64,000 bases of DNA from DASXQK01 sp963724385. Lineage in GTDB: Bacteria; Pseudomonadota; Alphaproteobacteria; Dongiales; Dongiaceae. The position numbers were made by a program, and so were the translations under genes. The notes under the pieces were generated by a model. The model did no database searches and was not told the DNA's origin. It was given only the letters and a program-made list of their open reading frames with translations. Shown in pieces: positions 8,137 to 16,581 of this stretch (positions within the stretch are counted from its first letter, which is position 1; each line of letters begins with the position of its first letter). Location: positions 1,364,001 to 1,428,000 of the forward strand of contig CAVRUJ010000002.1 of assembly GCA_963724385.1 (NCBI GenBank), in the 5' to 3' direction.

Positions 8137-9447
8137 TCACTTCTTCTCGTCGGCCGGCAAGTTGTTCCAGGTATCCTGCATCTTCTGCATCGCATCGGAG
8201 ACTTTCATCTGTCCGGCGAAGGCAGCGTTAAGTACGCGCTGGCCGGTGTCCACCAGCTCACCCTGAATGACGTTGTCGATCATCGGGTACTTGGTGAATC
8301 CCTGCGACGACAGGGCCAGCAGCCCGACATAGAGCGGGTTGCTCGCGGCATAGCCCTCCCGCCCGGGGATCAGACCGGTCTTGGACAGAATCTGCTGCGC
8401 CTCTCCGCTCATCAGAAACGTCAGGAAGGTCGCGGCATCCGCCTTGTTGGTGGACGATTTGAGAATGGAGAGGCCGTCGCCCGGCATCTGCACTATGCCC
8501 TTCTGCGGCGCATCGGAATAGGGGAGCGGGAACACGCCAAGATCGGGGCCGAGCTTGTCGGAAAGTTGCTGCAGGTTCCAGTTGCCGTCTACGATCATCG
8601 CGGCCTTGCCCTGATTGAACTGGGTCAGGATGTCGGTCGCTGTCAGCACGTCCGTGTTGGTGCAGCCGTTCGTGTGCAGGTCAGACCATTTCTGGATCTC
8701 CGCCTCGATCTGCGGTGAGGTCCAGGGGATCTTGCCGTTGGCAAATCCGGTCCAGGCATCCACCGGATAGATCCCAGCCATCAGGTAGCTGAGGTCGTAG
8801 AACGGATAGAATTCCGAACTGAGCGCCTGCGAATCACTGCCGTAGAGCAGCGGCGTGATGCCCGCTGCCCGCAGCTTGGTGCATGCGTCGGCCAACTCCG
8901 CCCAGTCGCGCGGCGGCGCGGCAATCCCGGCCTTCTTGAGCAGCGCATTGTTGTAGAAGCCGATATAGAACTGGTCCTCGAGAGGCAGGACGTAGAGCTG
9001 CTTGTGGAGATCGAAGTCTTCCGACGCCCACTCCAGCCCTTTCATCTCGGAGAGCGGCTGTGGCGGCAGAAGCGGGCGCAGGTCGGCGAGCAGATGCGAG
9101 TATTTGATGGCGAACAGGCCGGTCCACATCACGGCGATGTCCGGCGCCTTGTGCGCGATGGACGCCGCAGTCAGGAGCGCGAAGTAGTTGTCGGCCGGCT
9201 GGCTGACAAGGTTCACCTTGATGTCCGGGTGCTCCTTGCTGAAGGCATCGACGACGGCGCCTAGCGCGGTCGCGTTCACCTCCGTGCCGTAATTGTGCCA
9301 GATCGTAATGTCGCCGGCGGCCGCCCGATCCGCAGCACCCCAGCCGCAGAGCGCGGCCGCGCCCACGACGGCCCCGAGCATGGATCGACGCCACCACCCG
9401 CCACGTGCCGGTGCACGCGTCGGCCGAGAAACCCGAAATCCGGACAT
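8137..9447 (-). CDS. ABC sugar importer substrate-binding protein
   Basis: 436 residues. The start at 9447 is set by a strong GGGGAGG ribosome site 8 bases upstream. The N-terminus has an extended basic leader with WWRRSMLGAVVG, possibly Tat-type, and a signal peptide ending near DRAAAGDITIW. The body is a family-1 extracellular solute-binding protein: WHNYGTEVNA at the mature N-terminus, AFSKEHPDIKVN, and the FNQGKAAMIVDGNW block in the second half. Ligand specificity cannot be read from sequence; the adjacent pentose dehydrogenase and pentonate dehydratase suggest a pentose or its glycoside. It is the first gene of the leftward operon. Confidence 0.92.
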   Translation of the reverse strand: MSGFRVSRPTRAPARGGWWRRSMLGAVVGAAALCGWGAADRAAAGDITIWHNYGTEVNATALGAVVDAFSKEHPDIKVNLVSQPADNYFALLTAASIAHKAPDIAVMWTGLFAIKYSHLLADLRPLLPPQPLSEMKGLEWASEDFDLHKQLYVLPLEDQFYIGFYNNALLKKAGIAAPPRDWAELADACTKLRAAGITPLLYGSDSQALSSEFYPFYDLSYLMAGIYPVDAWTGFANGKIPWTSPQIEAEIQKWSDLHTNGCTNTDVLTATDILTQFNQGKAAMIVDGNWNLQQLSDKLGPDLGVFPLPYSDAPQKGIVQMPGDGLSILKSSTNKADAATFLTFLMSGEAQQILSKTGLIPGREGYAASNPLYVGLLALSSQGFTKYPMIDNVIQGELVDTGQRVLNAAFAGQMKVSDAMQKMQDTWNNLPADEKK

Positions 9448-9531
9448 GAGAGACCTCCCCACTGTGGATACGCTTCTTGGTCGGACGGCTGACCTCCGGT
9501 CCCGTTTCGAGCACAGGACACTTGGCAAAGT

Positions 9532-9542
9532 CATATCATATG
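9532..9542. promoter_or_regulatory. Candidate GntR operator between divergent sugar operons
   Basis: CATAT-C-ATATG is a perfect 5-base inverted repeat with one central base, in an AT-rich patch between the binding-protein gene (start 9447) and the SDR gene (start 9619). FadR-type regulators bind short palindromes of this size and one is encoded in the operon. Assignment is by position only. Confidence 0.35.
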
Positions 9543-9618
9543 TTTTAATAGGAAACTCTCGCTGTCAACTGGAATCGATCGCAGCGGGAGGGATCGGACG
9601 GGGGCAGGGAGAGCGATC

Positions 9619-10389
9619 ATGGACGGGATGGATGCGCACTATCCGAGCCTGCGTGGGCGGCACGTCATCGTCACCGGCGGTGCCTCCGGCATCGGGGAGA
9701 GCATCGTCGAGCACTTCGCGGCGCAGGCGGCGATGGTCACCTTCCTCGACCTGCAGCGCGATGCGGGTGACGCGCTGGTTGCCCGCATCGCTGCATCCGG
9801 TGCGACGCGGCCCGACTTCGCCCATTGCGACCTGACCGATCTCGACGCGCTGCGGGCCGCGATAGGCCATGCCATCGGGCGCCACGGTGCCCCGGCTGCC
9901 TTGGTCAACAACGCCGGCAATGACGACCGCCACACGGTAGAATCGGTCACGCCTGACTACTGGCAGGACCGCATGGACACCAACCTCCGCCACCAGTTCT
10001 TTGCCGCGCAGGCGGTGCGGCCAGCGATGCGCGATGCCGGCGGCGGCTCCATCATCTGCTTCGGCTCGATCAGTTGGATGGCGGGCGAAGCCGGCTACAT
10101 CGCCTATGTCACGGCCAAGGCCGCGATCGGCGGCCTGACCAAGGGGCTGGCGCGCGAACTCGGGCCCGAGCGCATCCGTGTCAACTGTGTGGTGCCGGGC
10201 TGGGTCATGACCAAGCGCCAGGTCGAGCTGTGGCTGGATGAGACCGGAGAGCGGCAGATCGCCGAACGGCAATGCCTGCCTGACAAGCTGATGCCGGCAG
10301 ATCTCGCACGCATGGTATTGTGGCTCGCGGCCTCCGACAGCCGCATGTGCACGGCGCAAAACTTTGTCGTGGACGCAGGCTGGGTGTGA
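9619..10389 (+). CDS. SDR sugar 1-dehydrogenase, xylose dehydrogenase (XylB)-like
   Basis: 256 residues, classical SDR: cofactor loop TGGASGIG (19-26), NNAG (97-100), catalytic Ser150, Tyr163 and Lys167. It shares the distinctive features of Caulobacter NAD-dependent D-xylose dehydrogenase as I recall it: VNNAGNDDRH, the NLRH segment, FGSISW, RELGPERIRV and a terminal AGW. Expected reaction: aldose to aldonolactone with NAD, in the cytoplasm, the first step of a non-phosphorylative (Weimberg or Dahms) pentose route. It is first in the rightward operon SDR-permease-dehydratase. L-arabinose or another aldose remains possible because the dehydratase partner is of the arabinonate type. Confidence 0.8.
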   Translation: MDGMDAHYPSLRGRHVIVTGGASGIGESIVEHFAAQAAMVTFLDLQRDAGDALVARIAASGATRPDFAHCDLTDLDALRAAIGHAIGRHGAPAALVNNAGNDDRHTVESVTPDYWQDRMDTNLRHQFFAAQAVRPAMRDAGGGSIICFGSISWMAGEAGYIAYVTAKAAIGGLTKGLARELGPERIRVNCVVPGWVMTKRQVELWLDETGERQIAERQCLPDKLMPADLARMVLWLAASDSRMCTAQNFVVDAGWV

Positions 10390-10421
10390 CCATGCGCCAC
10401 CCGAAGGCGTGGAACTAGACG

Positions 10422-11234
10422 ATGCGGCGCCTTCTCGGCCCCACCGGGCGACGTCTCTCAGGGCTGCTATTGCTGCCCGTGCTCGTCGTCATGCTTTTCC
10501 CATTCTACGTCATCGGCCGCGGCGCGATGACGTTCCAGGACGAGACGGGCGCGTCGCATTTTGGCCTCCGCAACTGGCGGGTACTGCTCGCTCATCTCCC
10601 GGTGGGACAGCAGCTGCTGAATTCCACAATCGTCACAGTCGGATCGGTGGCGCTGATCCTGGTGGTGAGCGTGCTCGCCGCGTTCGCGCTCACCAAGCTG
10701 CGCATGCCGCTGGGTGGCCCGCTGCTCGGCGCGGTGGCGGCCAGCATGATGATTCCGATGCAGTCAATCATTCTGACGGAGTTCATCAACTTCGCGGCCT
10801 TCAACCTCGCCGACAACATGCTGTCGGTCATCATCACCTACGCTGCGCTCGGCGTGCCGTTCGGCTGCTTCCTGCTGACCGCCTTCATGCGCGATCTCTC
10901 GGACGAGCTCGTGGAGGCGGCGCAGATCGACGGCGTGCCGTATTGGCTGATGTTCCTGCGGATCATCCTGCCGCTCAGCGTACCGGCCCTGCTTGCCGTG
11001 GGCGTGCTGCAATTCATCCAGATCTGGGATGATCTTCTCGTCGCGCTCATCTTCCTGCAGGAACCCGCGGTGCGCACCATCACCGTCGGGCTTGCCGTCC
11101 TGCAATCCGGCCGTGTGCTCGACATTCCCGTGCTGCTCGCGGGCTCGTTGGTCAGCGCCGTGCCGGCGATGGCCGCCTATCTTTTGTTCCAGCGCTACCT
11201 CATTGGCGGGCTGATGCTCGGTATCGGCAAATGA
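10422..11234 (+). CDS. ABC sugar importer permease (MalG/UgpE type)
   Basis: 270 residues with six predicted membrane segments, starting with SGLLLLPVLVVMLFPFYVI. The EAA motif is seen as ELVEAAQIDGVPYWLMF near residue 165, followed by ILPLSVPAL. It completes the importer whose other subunits are encoded on the opposite strand at 4552-9447, so transporter subunits are split across divergent operons. It lies 32 bases after the SDR gene. Confidence 0.92.
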   Translation: MRRLLGPTGRRLSGLLLLPVLVVMLFPFYVIGRGAMTFQDETGASHFGLRNWRVLLAHLPVGQQLLNSTIVTVGSVALILVVSVLAAFALTKLRMPLGGPLLGAVAASMMIPMQSIILTEFINFAAFNLADNMLSVIITYAALGVPFGCFLLTAFMRDLSDELVEAAQIDGVPYWLMFLRIILPLSVPALLAVGVLQFIQIWDDLLVALIFLQEPAVRTITVGLAVLQSGRVLDIPVLLAGSLVSAVPAMAAYLLFQRYLIGGLMLGIGK

Positions 11235-11271
11235 ACCGGCGCGTATGTCCCGGAGAGTTCGGAGACCCTTC

Positions 11272-12993
11272 ATGACCGCGAAGCGCATGCGTTCCCAAGC
11301 CTGGTTCGGCGGTGACGGCAAGAATGCCATCATGCACCGCTCCTGGATGAAAAATCAGGGCATGGCGCCGGATGCCTTTGACGGCCGGCCCGTCATCGGC
11401 ATCTGCAATACTTGGTCGGAACTCACACCCTGTAACGCCCATCTGCGCGATTTGGCCGAGCGGGTGAAGCGCGGCGTCTATGAGGCGGGCGGATTCCCGG
11501 TGGAATTCCCCGTCATGTCGCTCGGCGAATCCAATCTGCGGCCGACCGCCATGCTCTATCGCAATCTGGCTTCCATGGATGTGGAGGAATCGATTCGCGG
11601 CAACCCGATTGACGGCGTTGTGCTGCTCGTCGGCTGTGACAAGACAACGCCCTCGCTGCTCATGGGAGCCGCTTCCTGCGACCTGCCAACCATTGTGCTC
11701 TCCGGCGGGCCGATGCTGAACGGCCGCGTACGCGGGAAGGCGGTGGGCTCGGGCACCGCCATCTGGCACTTCAGCGAGGAAGTGAAGGCGGGGCGTATGA
11801 GTCTGAAGGACTTCATGGATGCCGAGGCCGGCATGGCGCGCTCCGCCGGCAGCTGCATGACCATGGGAACCGCTTCCACCATGGCGAGCATGGTGGAGGC
11901 GCTCGGCGTCGCCTTGCCTGAGAATGCGGCGCTGCCGGCCGTCGATGCCCGGCGGAGCGTGCTGGCGCAGCTTACTGGCCGGCGCATCGTGGAGATGGTG
12001 CGGGAGGATCAGCGGCTTTCCAGCATTCTCGTGCCGGTGGCTTTCCGCAATGCCATCCGCGTCAATGGCGCGATTGGCGGATCAACCAACGCGGTTCTGC
12101 ATCTGCTGGCGATTGCGGGGCGCATCGGCGTGGCGCTCACCCTGGATGACTGGGACGCACTCGGCCGCGACGTGCCGACCATCGTTGATCTGCAGCCCTC
12201 GGGCCGATTCCTGATGGAAGAATTCTGCTACGCGGGGGGCTTGCCCGTGGTGATGAAGGCGCTGGCCGAGGCAGGGCTCTTGGAAGGCGATGCGCCGAGC
12301 GTGACTGGCCGCACCGTGTGGGAGAATGTGCGCGGCGCTGAGAATTTGGACCCCGAAGTCATCCGCAGCCTGAGCGCACCTTTGACAGAGCAAGGCGGCA
12401 TCGCGGTGCTGCGCGGCAATCTCGCCCCCGATGGCGCCGTCATCAAACCCTCGGCCGCCAGGCCCAGCCTCATGCAGCATCGCGGCCGCGCCGTGGTTTT
12501 CGATACGATCAACGACTATCACCGCCGCATCCATGACCCTGACCTCGATATCGACGAAAACTCCGTCATGGTCCTGAGGAATTGCGGGCCGCGCGGCTAT
12601 CCCGGCATGGCAGAGGTCGGCAATATGGGCCTGCCGCCGAAGCTGCTAGCGCGCGGCATCACCGATATGGTGCGCATCTCGGACGCGCGCATGTCCGGCA
12701 CGGCATATGGCACGGTGGTGCTGCATGTGGCGCCGGAAGCGGCGGCCGGCGGCCCGCTCGCCTTGGTGCGGGAGGGCGACATGATTACGCTGGATGTGCC
12801 TGCACGGCGCCTCACGCTTGACGTATCCGACGCAGAACTCGCGCGCCGCAGGGCGGAATGGCGGAGCCCGGCACCGCCGGCCTCGGGCTATCAGGGGCTC
12901 TATATCAAGCATGTGCTGCAGGCCGATCAGGGGGCGGATTTCGATTTTCTGGTCGGCTGCCGGGGGGCGGGGATTCCAGCCCAATCGCATTGA
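11272..12993 (+). CDS. IlvD/Edd-family pentonate dehydratase, L-arabinonate dehydratase-like
   Basis: 573 residues from the ATG at 11272, with GGAGA upstream; the ATG at 11245 is less supported. Dehydrates an aldonate to 2-keto-3-deoxyaldonate using a [2Fe-2S] cluster and Mg. Cluster ligands Cys54 (TPCNAH), Cys122 (GCDKTT) and Cys195 (SAGSC) sit at a constant offset of five from Cys59/127/200 of the structurally known Rhizobium L-arabinonate dehydratase. Other shared blocks are RSWMKNQG, SMDVEESIRGNPIDGV, GTASTMASM, GGSTNAV and the C-terminal DFDFLVGCRGA. It ends the rightward operon. Substrate range in this family is broad, so pentonate is safer than arabinonate. Confidence 0.85.
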   Translation: MTAKRMRSQAWFGGDGKNAIMHRSWMKNQGMAPDAFDGRPVIGICNTWSELTPCNAHLRDLAERVKRGVYEAGGFPVEFPVMSLGESNLRPTAMLYRNLASMDVEESIRGNPIDGVVLLVGCDKTTPSLLMGAASCDLPTIVLSGGPMLNGRVRGKAVGSGTAIWHFSEEVKAGRMSLKDFMDAEAGMARSAGSCMTMGTASTMASMVEALGVALPENAALPAVDARRSVLAQLTGRRIVEMVREDQRLSSILVPVAFRNAIRVNGAIGGSTNAVLHLLAIAGRIGVALTLDDWDALGRDVPTIVDLQPSGRFLMEEFCYAGGLPVVMKALAEAGLLEGDAPSVTGRTVWENVRGAENLDPEVIRSLSAPLTEQGGIAVLRGNLAPDGAVIKPSAARPSLMQHRGRAVVFDTINDYHRRIHDPDLDIDENSVMVLRNCGPRGYPGMAEVGNMGLPPKLLARGITDMVRISDARMSGTAYGTVVLHVAPEAAAGGPLALVREGDMITLDVPARRLTLDVSDAELARRRAEWRSPAPPASGYQGLYIKHVLQADQGADFDFLVGCRGAGIPAQSH

Positions 12994-13515
12994 GGGATGG
13001 CGGGCGGAATTGCGGGCCGCCCGCCCGTGAGAGCGGATTCTGCGTAGTCGATTGCCTCTCCTTTCCTTTGGTGGCTACTCTTTCGAGGTGATAGTTCTTG
13101 GAGGGGCAGGCTGGGGTGCCCGCCCATCGAGAAGAGCCGTTATTTTCCAGTGCCCATTTTCGTTAAGCACGGCGCGCCATTCCAAAACGGTCCGTTCCGG
13201 ACACATAGGTAGCAAAGCGTACCGGAGACTTGGGTAGCACTCTCAGACCCGAAGGGCTTGGACGTGGCTCAAGTCCATAGGTCTGGTCATCGAGGCATCC
13301 CGGATCGCAAGGCATACATCGTCCGGGATCCGAGTTGTGCGGGGCGCCCCCCACGAATGGAACCCGGCGTCCACTCCTTGCGAGGAGCGCGCCCTTTGGC
13401 GCTCAACGTCATTGCCTGGGCCCTTAGCCCCTAACGGACATACGCCTCGCTGCGGCCTGCGCCGCATCGGACTGAGCATCGACCCGACGCGGATGGACCG
13501 CGGCCGGAGGTTAGA
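12994..13515. other. 522-base non-coding stretch with several hairpins
   Basis: No frame here looks coding on either strand. It contains an 8-base perfect inverted repeat (13297-13304 with 13322-13329, ATCCCGGA/TCCGGGAT) and shorter GC-rich palindromes near 13390-13410 and 13440-13470. The segment around 13190-13240 (a run ending TTGGGTAGCAC) resembles leader DNA that I associate with transposase genes of IS481/IS3-type elements, but no transposase frame or terminal repeat pair could be found. It separates the sugar operon from the convergent MFS gene. Confidence 0.5.
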
Positions 13516-14592
13516 TCAGAAGCTTCGCGGCACAAATCGAGCCAGCCGTGACATGCCAAGCATCATCACCCCGGCAGTGACGAAAACCGCCTGCAGCGGA
13601 AAGATCACGAGCAGAACAGAGAAGACTGCCGGCGGCGCGACCTGCGCAACGTCCCTGTAGCTTATGTATACCGCGGTCATCCTGGCACGTTCGTAAGGAT
13701 GGACAGCACGCAGAAACAGGCTGTTGCCCACTGCGTCGATGACTTCGGCCACAAAGGCCGCGAGGCCCAGAATGCATGCTGCGGCCCAAGGCCAGGCACT
13801 GACAACCGCAACCGCGATGGAAAGCACGCCCGAAACAGCAAAGCTGCCGAACAGCAGGCGGCGCACGCCAAGGCGTGTTCCTACCTGCCGCCAGAGGAGC
13901 GCAAAGGCGCTGCAGCCGGCGCCCAGCGAGACAAGCGCCCCCGCCACTGTATCCCCGAGGCCATGAGTCACGGCAAAGATCGGCGCATAGACAAAGTATA
14001 TGCTCCACCAACTTCCACGGCCGACGGCCATCAGCCACGCCAACAACAGCCGCTTCTGCCGGAAGTAGCGGGGCAAGTACGAAAGCGGATTTGGCGACCG
14101 GCTCAATCCTGAAGCTGATGCGGACCTCTCTTGCAGTCGAAGCAACGCAAAGAGAGACAAGAGGATCAGCGCGACTCCACCGGCGACCGCGAACGGCATC
14201 CATCTCGCCACATGGTTGGCCAACAGCACGCCCAGCCAGGGACCCAGAAGCCACGCCGGGGTCGTCCGCACAATGCGCCGAGGCTCAAATGCGGCGAGCT
14301 CAGCGCGGGACACATTGTCCAAGAGATACAGGTTGAGCGACACCTCGATGATGGCAAACGACAGCGCGTTCAGAAACATTCCGGGCAACAAGCCGGTAGG
14401 GTTCCGCAGCGCCAGGAAAGTCGCAGCCACGACCATCGCCATGCAGCCGGCCGCAAAGGTCTGCTTGCGACCCAGGATTTCGATCATCCACGGAATGGAC
14501 TGCCGCCCGAGCATTGTAGCGATGCCGACGGCGAGATAGATCATGCTGACACGCTGGGCGGTACCCAGGATCTCATGCGCCTCAAGTGGCAC
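13516..14592 (-). CDS. MFS transporter, start uncertain (possible frameshift at the N-terminus)
   Basis: At least 358 residues, with about 11 hydrophobic segments of an MFS protein; a basic stretch with LGRKQTF follows the second helix. The GTG at 14592 would remove the first helix, yet the frame stays open to 14688 and encodes it (TIFSVLFLLLVSYQTILL), with no ATG, GTG or TTG in frame upstream. An ATG at 14660-14658 lies one base out of frame and would give the expected start if one base were restored directly after it. So either a rare start is used or the gene carries a frameshift. Substrate unknown. GC content appears lower than in neighbours. It is convergent with the dehydratase gene. 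Confidence 0.65.
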   Translation of the reverse strand: MPLEAHEILGTAQRVSMIYLAVGIATMLGRQSIPWMIEILGRKQTFAAGCMAMVVAATFLALRNPTGLLPGMFLNALSFAIIEVSLNLYLLDNVSRAELAAFEPRRIVRTTPAWLLGPWLGVLLANHVARWMPFAVAGGVALILLSLFALLRLQERSASASGLSRSPNPLSYLPRYFRQKRLLLAWLMAVGRGSWWSIYFVYAPIFAVTHGLGDTVAGALVSLGAGCSAFALLWRQVGTRLGVRRLLFGSFAVSGVLSIAVAVVSAWPWAAACILGLAAFVAEVIDAVGNSLFLRAVHPYERARMTAVYISYRDVAQVAPPAVFSVLLVIFPLQAVFVTAGVMMLGMSRLARFVPRSF

Positions 14593-14827
14593 AACCGTCA
14601 GCAGGATCGTCTGGTAGGAAACAAGCAGCAGGAAGAGGACGCTGAAGATCGTCGTTCCATGCTTCTTTGGGGTGTGGAGGAGAGGACACTACTCTCAGGC
14701 TCTCACGGCTCTCCGCTTTGGACGACAATGCAACTGGTCTCGAACTTCTCAAGGCACGCAATTAAAAACCCAGTGCCTTAACTGAAACATGTGACTGCCG
14801 GTTGCCATGCGTGCGAGAACCACTGGC

Positions 14828-16366
14828 TTAACCGACGGCCGCCTGCCGTCCGCCCGGGCCATAGTCGCGCTTGCGCCGGGCCACGTAATCCTCGAGGGCT
14901 TCCCGCCGTCCAGGGTCGAGGGGCGGTGGCTCGAAGCTCGCAAGCAGGGCTTTGTAGATCCGCTGCGCCCGGTCGGTCGCCGTGCGGGCCCCGGCGGCCT
15001 CCCAGGCCTGATAGCTGCGCCAGTCAGAAACGAGCGGCGCATAGAACGCCTTCTCATAGCGCTGGATTGTGTGCTGGGCGGCGAAGAAATGCCCGCCCGG
15101 GCCGACCTCAGCCAGCGCGTCGAAAGCGAAATCCTCCCGCGACGTGGTGATCGGCTGCAAGAACTCGCCCATCATCTGAAGCTGCTCCGCATCGACGACC
15201 AGCTTTTCGAAGGAGGCGACGAGGCCGCCCTCAAGCCAGCCCGCGGCATGGAAGATCAGGTTGCCGTGGCCGGTCACCGCGGGCCACAGCGACATCTGCG
15301 ATTCATAGGCCGCCTGCGCGTCGACGATGTTTGACGCGGTGCAGTTGCTGGTCCGGTAGGGCAGCCGATACCGCTGGGCAAGCTGCCCACCGGCGATCGT
15401 CGACTTGGCGTATTCCGGGGTGCCGAAGGCCGGCGCGCCGGACTTCATGTCGACGTTCGACGTGAACGACCCGTAGACGACTGGCGTGCCAGGCGAGAGC
15501 ATCTGGGCATAGGCCAGCATGGCGAGCGCTTCCGCATTCTGCTGTGCCAGCGCGCCGGCTAGCGTCACCGGCCCCATGGCGCCAGCGAGCGTGAACGGGG
15601 TGACCACGACGACCTGGCCGTGCTCCACCATGGTCGTCAAACCCTGGATCATGGGTCCATCGACGCGCAGCGGACTGTTCGTGTTGATGCCGCCGAATAG
15701 CCCAGGCTGCTGTCGCATTTCCTCCAGCGTGAGGCCGCGGGCGAGCGCGTTCATGATGATGCCGTCGAGGGCGCGCTCCGCGCCCAACAACGAGCAGGAG
15801 GCAACCTTGTCCGAGAGGGTTGCTACTGCGAGATAGGCATCGAGATGTCGCGTGCGACCGTCGAGATCCTGGGCGGCGAGCATGCCGCTCGACACCGTGT
15901 GGAGGCAGTTGATCGCCTGGGCAAGCCGGATCAGGTCGGCGAGGTCGGCGGAATTGCCAGGCCGCCGTCCGCGCTCCATGTCGTGACAGTTCGGCGGGCC
16001 GCCAACCGGCGCAAAGACGATGTGGTCGCCGCCGATGGCGACCCAGCGCTCGGGATTGCGCGCGTGCAGCACCGCTTCGCCTGGCGCGCTTGCGATCCGC
16101 TCAAGCACCCAGTTCCGGTCCAGGCGCACGCGCTTGGTCGCATGATCGACCGACTGTCCCTCCCGCGCCAACCGATCCAATGCGCCATCGTCGAGGATTT
16201 CGAGGCCGAGCGTCTCGAGGATCTCCATCGATGCTTCGTGGATCGCCTCGACCTGGTCATCGCTGATCACCCGCATGGGCGGATATGGATTGGTAAGTCG
16301 CCGCCACGGCACCTGGCGAGGCATCGTGCTGCGCCGCTCCGACCGGCGCTCCGACAATCTTGTCAT
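14828..16366 (-). CDS. Trimethylamine methyltransferase (MttB) superfamily protein without pyrrolysine
   Basis: 512 residues, the full family length, with no in-frame amber codon, so it belongs to the non-pyrrolysine MttB branch (COG5598). Known members of that branch, such as MtgB, demethylate glycine betaine or related quaternary amines onto a corrinoid protein; most are uncharacterised. Visible family blocks: LEILETLGLEIL-like N-terminal helix, FAPVGGPPNCHDM, GGINTNSPLRVD, PVVYGSFTSNVDMKSGAPAFG and a C-terminal region with REALEDYVARRKRDYG. No corrinoid protein or reductive activase is adjacent. An alternative start at 16324 is possible; the RR-rich leader favours 16366. It faces away from the DHA2 transporter gene. 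Confidence 0.8.
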   Translation of the reverse strand: MTRLSERRSERRSTMPRQVPWRRLTNPYPPMRVISDDQVEAIHEASMEILETLGLEILDDGALDRLAREGQSVDHATKRVRLDRNWVLERIASAPGEAVLHARNPERWVAIGGDHIVFAPVGGPPNCHDMERGRRPGNSADLADLIRLAQAINCLHTVSSGMLAAQDLDGRTRHLDAYLAVATLSDKVASCSLLGAERALDGIIMNALARGLTLEEMRQQPGLFGGINTNSPLRVDGPMIQGLTTMVEHGQVVVVTPFTLAGAMGPVTLAGALAQQNAEALAMLAYAQMLSPGTPVVYGSFTSNVDMKSGAPAFGTPEYAKSTIAGGQLAQRYRLPYRTSNCTASNIVDAQAAYESQMSLWPAVTGHGNLIFHAAGWLEGGLVASFEKLVVDAEQLQMMGEFLQPITTSREDFAFDALAEVGPGGHFFAAQHTIQRYEKAFYAPLVSDWRSYQAWEAAGARTATDRAQRIYKALLASFEPPPLDPGRREALEDYVARRKRDYGPGGRQAAVG

Positions 16367-16581
16367 CGTCCTCTACCGACATTCGCCGAATGACCCGGCG
16401 TGGGACCGTCACCTTGGGCATTCTCAGCCTGTCCTGCAAGGCTGGCCATGCAACAGCGACGATCTTGGGTCACGCGGCTGGCAGAGCGGCAGCAGAAGCG
16501 AGCCCTGCGTCTGACGCCATGCCTGACTGCCAGGGATTCACGTCGGCGCCACGCGGGTCTTTGATAAGCTCCTGCGGCCCG

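Noticed and set aside
13163..13479. Two minus-strand open frames of 63 and 78 codons in the gap after the dehydratase
   Set aside because: No ribosome site, no domain, composition unlike the genes around; more likely non-coding DNA.
14828..16366. Pyrrolysine-containing trimethylamine methyltransferase
   Set aside because: No in-frame TAG in the gene and no pyl genes in the window.
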